Below the pieces are notes generated by a model, which did not search any database, was not told where the DNA came from, and worked only from the letters and a program-made list of their open reading frames with translations. The position numbers and the translations under genes are program-made. From Peptococcaceae bacterium BRH_c8a (GTDB taxonomy: Bacteria; Bacillota; Desulfotomaculia; Desulfotomaculales; Desulfallaceae), in assembly GCA_000961575.1 (NCBI GenBank), contig LADP01000042.1:144092-208091 (forward strand): a DNA stretch of 64,000 bases, given 5' to 3'. Numbering within the stretch: the first letter of the stretch is position 1; every line of letters starts with the position of its first letter. Of this stretch, positions 61,282-64,000 are shown in pieces.

Positions 61282-62203
61282 ATGGCTGCTCGTATCGTAT
61301 CACAGGATGAAGGGATCCGGTAAGAGTTTCGCAAGAGGATCCAGGCCAAAGTACAGGCCGAAAAGGATACCATGAAGCAAAAGATAGACGAAACCGTTCC
61401 CTCATTCTTTTCATGGGCCGTTAAGCCTTTAGCGGGCCTTGCCTTTGACATGAAGAGAAACAGTTACAACACTAAAGGTGAACGTGGTGAGTCCAAAGTT
61501 AGTACACAAGTCCGTAATGCTTTATCTGATGATTGGATCCTCATGAATGATGTCACGCTGGAACCGGAGCCTGAAGTATTCTCCCAGACTGACCATATAG
61601 TTATTGGTCCGCCCGGGATGTTTGTCATTGAAACTAAAGCATGGGATGGGGCATTTACCGGGTACAAGGACCTTTGGAAACGGAAAGAGGGCAACAAGTG
61701 GGTACCCTGCCACAGCCCGACAAAGCAAAACCTCAGGCACGTTAAGTTGATTAGAAAATGGTTGAGTCAAACGGGTATCTTTAATATCACGTTTCCAACG
61801 GAGAAATGGATATATCCTATTGTTGCTTTCACCAGAGCGTCCTGGTTAAAGACTACCGACTGCTCCATGCCGGTGTTTGATGGCGCCCGGAGTTTGGCGT
61901 CACATCTTCGCAGCCAAAAGGAGACTTACCTGAACGCTGAACAAATTGAGAAAATATCCATGCTGCTTGCTTATCCACAGCTTCAAACCGCGGGCGCCAA
62001 TTATGGTTACGCATCCGGAAGAAATGTTAGCCTAAACTGCGACTGCATATGGTCAAGAGGTCGGGACTGAACATGAGGAAGGAAACGCCCCTGGCAATAC
62101 CTTTGGGAACGATGAGCAGAGTGGAGGCAATGTGGAGACCGGCCGTACCCGTAGTGGTAAAATTTTTGTGCGGGTATATGGAAGTAAGGAAGAGGCTGAG
62201 TAA
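61282..62203 (+). pseudogene. NERD-domain nuclease-like protein, broken
   Basis: From ATG 61282 the frame runs MAARIVSQDEGIR and meets TAA (61321), then continues in frame EFRKRIQAKVQAEKDTMKQK into a NERD domain: TKGERGESKVSTQVRNAL, DWILMNDVTLEPEPEVFSQT followed by DHIVIGPPGMFVIETKAWDG. This frame ends at 62070, but another frame continues with EVGTEHEEGNAPGNTFGND up to 62203, which reads like the true C-terminus. So one stop and one probable frameshift. A restart at ATG 61372 may still give a NERD protein. Confidence 0.7.
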
Positions 62204-62344
62204 GTAAGAGAAGGGTACCAATCCGAGGGGAAAGAGCCCGGGCCGGTTAATAAGGACAAGTACCGGCAGGGTGTGTGGTATTTTTATTATAAATTAAAAT
62301 GAGCCAAGGCTCTCAAATGGCATGAAAAAACGGGGGTGTACTAT

Positions 62345-63535
62345 ATGACTCGACAAAATGAAGAAAAGATTAGAGAAATAGAGAGAGCAATTGATGATCA
62401 TCATAAATTATTCCCTATTTTTAAAAAGCCAATATCCACTGTTTTATTACATACTTTGCGAGTTTTTGAAGATATGTGCCGGCTCCCTGTTTTGATGGGA
62501 GCTTCAGAAACCGAGCTTTTAGAAACATTAGCACATAACAATTTGGACGCCCTTGATATGGCAGTAAAGTGGATCTATGAATGTTGCGAAACAGATAGCT
62601 CAGATATAAACTTACTTTTTTCTGTTGATGATTATCTTGAGGCCGGAGAATTGATAATGGAAGCCGGTAACTATAGGAGTGTTTGTGACTCGTATATACT
62701 CTGGTCGAGGGGAAGGCAAACATGCAATTTTTATGAATCAGAAAGGCTATTAGAGTTTGCATTTTCGGATTCAAAGAAGGGGACAATAGAGGCAGCCGAC
62801 TTAGTATTAAGAGAAAAGAAGAAAACAACACTTTTAAAAAACCCTGAGGTGGTTGAGAGCCAAATAGAACTGTTAAAAATAAGAGACAAACTAATGAATT
62901 CTATTTATTTTAATAGAGAAAATTGCATTGTTTATAATATAACAGAAGAAATTTGGCAAGCTTTTTTAGGTATTGCAAGAATACAAATTAATAGTACAAG
63001 CGAGCTCCCTGAGGAATGGAACTTCACTTATTTTTCACTTAAGGAATTTAAGGAATTATGGGAAGTTCTTTTAACAAAGGCGTTAATACATAATTTTGCT
63101 TGCGCTTTATCAGGTGTAGAAGGGGGAGCGGTAGAAAGTGTTGTTATGGTTATACCGAAAGAGGAATTATGTAATGAAATACACTCAAAGACTAATTTAT
63201 CAATAGATAAAGTAAACGACATATTAAATTTTATAATTTTTAATCCAAGCATAAAAAACAATGACGTTATTTGGCAGCCTTTGTTTTTAATAAATAATAA
63301 GTATATTATTTCGCCACACTTAATAATAACTAATAGTGTTGAAAGGAATATAATATCACTAATTAATAAAATAGATCAGGTAAGTTACTCAAGGTTATCA
63401 AATCTTAAAGAAGATGTTATGGCTAATTCATTGTCAGAGAGGCTTTTAGGTAAGTTGTTCCTGCTGCCCTATAATGCCCGAAAGCTGATGGTGTTGCCTG
63501 TCCAAAAGTTGCCATATATAATGATCATATCATGA
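62345..63535 (+). CDS. Hypothetical protein, 3' end possibly altered
   Basis: 396 residues, mostly helical, with no recognised domain. Content such as KIREIERAIDDHHKLFPIFKK and SVERNIISLINKID suggests a plasmid or defence protein. ATG 62345 follows GGGGGTG. The last about 20 residues (RKLMVLPVQKLPYIMIIS) read differently from the rest, and another frame there (ADGVACPKVAIYNDHIMKKG) looks coding, so a frameshift or junction with a foreign sequence is likely near 63460. Confidence 0.5.
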   Translation: MTRQNEEKIREIERAIDDHHKLFPIFKKPISTVLLHTLRVFEDMCRLPVLMGASETELLETLAHNNLDALDMAVKWIYECCETDSSDINLLFSVDDYLEAGELIMEAGNYRSVCDSYILWSRGRQTCNFYESERLLEFAFSDSKKGTIEAADLVLREKKKTTLLKNPEVVESQIELLKIRDKLMNSIYFNRENCIVYNITEEIWQAFLGIARIQINSTSELPEEWNFTYFSLKEFKELWEVLLTKALIHNFACALSGVEGGAVESVVMVIPKEELCNEIHSKTNLSIDKVNDILNFIIFNPSIKNNDVIWQPLFLINNKYIISPHLIITNSVERNIISLINKIDQVSYSRLSNLKEDVMANSLSERLLGKLFLLPYNARKLMVLPVQKLPYIMIIS

Positions 63536-64000
63536 AGAAAGGAAAGACGCCCCTGTTTAAATGTGCAACTGCGCCAACAGAAGCACCAGAGGCGTCCACC
63601 ACTGATTGTATGGTCATTTTAACAGAATATGAGCTAATTGAAAACCTTGAAAAATGTGTTTTTTGTAAAGAGCGCGGAGCAGATTCCCTGCCCCTGTTGT
63701 AACGGGTCACTAGATGTCATCGGCAGCCGGCAACGAAAGTACATAAATGGCCTTGGCGATCAAATAGTTCTCATCATTCGCCGGCTCCGTTGTGAACACT
63801 GCCAGCGGATACATCACGAACTTCCGGATATCGTCGTCCCGTACAAACGCTACGGCAGAGCAAGTATCGAGGCGGTCATAACCGGAGACACGGCACTAAC
63901 CGTCACCGCCGACGAATCCACCCTAGGCCGTTGGCGTAACTGGTTTAGTGAAATGTACTATCACTTCCTGGGTTGCCTGGCCTCCATCGATACCCTACTC
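63532..64000 (+). pseudogene. DUF6431-type zinc protein, frameshifted, cut by window edge
   Basis: One frame from ATG 63532 (or 63610) reads MVILTEYELIENLEKCVFC and stops at TAA 63700. After about 63680 the frame one base off continues IPCPCCNGSLDVIGSRQRKY, then RRLRCEHCQRIHHELPDIVV to the window end. The two pieces fit one DUF6431 protein with zinc-knuckle cysteines CPCC and CEHC, common next to transposons of Bacillota. Either a pseudogene or an expressed frameshift. Confidence 0.65.

Noticed and set aside
1..64000. tRNA or rRNA genes
   Set aside because: I found no cloverleaf or rRNA signature on either strand by eye.

Overview
The window looks like chromosomal or plasmid DNA of a Gram-positive, spore-former-like Bacillota, most probably the Desulfotomaculum/Pelotomaculum (Peptococcaceae-type) group. 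This is an inference from strong GGAGG ribosome-binding sites, frequent TTG/GTG starts, Gram-positive style secretion signals and gene families; no 16S rRNA or tRNA gene is present to prove it.

Layout. (1) 1-16.7 kb: a dense, nearly continuous Tad/Flp type IVc pilus locus holding two pilus gene sets. Set 1 has two TadE-like and one TadG-like minor pilin, CpaB, TadZ/CpaE, TadA/CpaF, TadB, TadC, a Flp pilin and a prepilin peptidase. Set 2 has a VKOR-thioredoxin fusion, a prepilin peptidase split over two genes, CpaB, TadA, TadB, TadC, three Flp-like pilins and two minor-pilin-like proteins. (2) 16.9-18.3 kb: three small membrane-protein genes on the minus strand. (3) 18.6-25.9 kb: large secreted beta-rich repeat proteins, a lipoprotein-like protein, a tiny cysteine-rich protein and an HD-GYP c-di-GMP phosphodiesterase, plausibly cell-surface partners and regulation of the pili. 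(4) 25.9-45.8 kb: the backbone of a mobile element (plasmid or ICE). It carries a ParM-like actin with duplicated GGTGTGAC centromere-like repeats and a small ParR-like protein, a replication-initiator-like HTH protein, topoisomerase III, an AbrB-like protein, a VirD4-type coupling protein, an S1-domain protein, SSB, a RelBE-type toxin-antitoxin pair, DUF932, a Toprim/DUF3854-like protein, RadC, several unknown small proteins and a tyrosine recombinase. Two gene-free stretches (about 37.1-37.7 and 44.05-44.66 kb) look like large, highly structured non-coding RNAs. Five genes in this region have a hairpin placed exactly between Shine-Dalgarno sequence and start codon. (5) 45.8-49.4 kb: a graveyard of mobile DNA: a group II intron 5' fragment, an inverted-repeat element, an IS3-family remnant, a DUF262 stub and a complete but dead IS5-type insertion sequence with 4-bp target duplication. 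(6) 49.4-64 kb: an AT-rich defence and toxin region with a type III restriction-modification pair, a UvrD-like helicase with a partner gene, a HEPN-domain protein, a HigBA-type toxin-antitoxin pair with a clear operator, a broken NERD gene and a frameshifted DUF6431 gene running off the right edge.

How it works together (inference). The pilus genes make prepilins, process them (peptidases), power assembly (TadA ATPases with TadB/TadC platforms) and perhaps form disulfides outside the membrane (VKOR-Trx). The 26-46 kb block replicates, segregates and transfers DNA, and may control several of its small genes through a switchable leader hairpin. No relaxase or VirB4/TraE ATPase is visible here, so transfer genes must lie outside the window or be lost.
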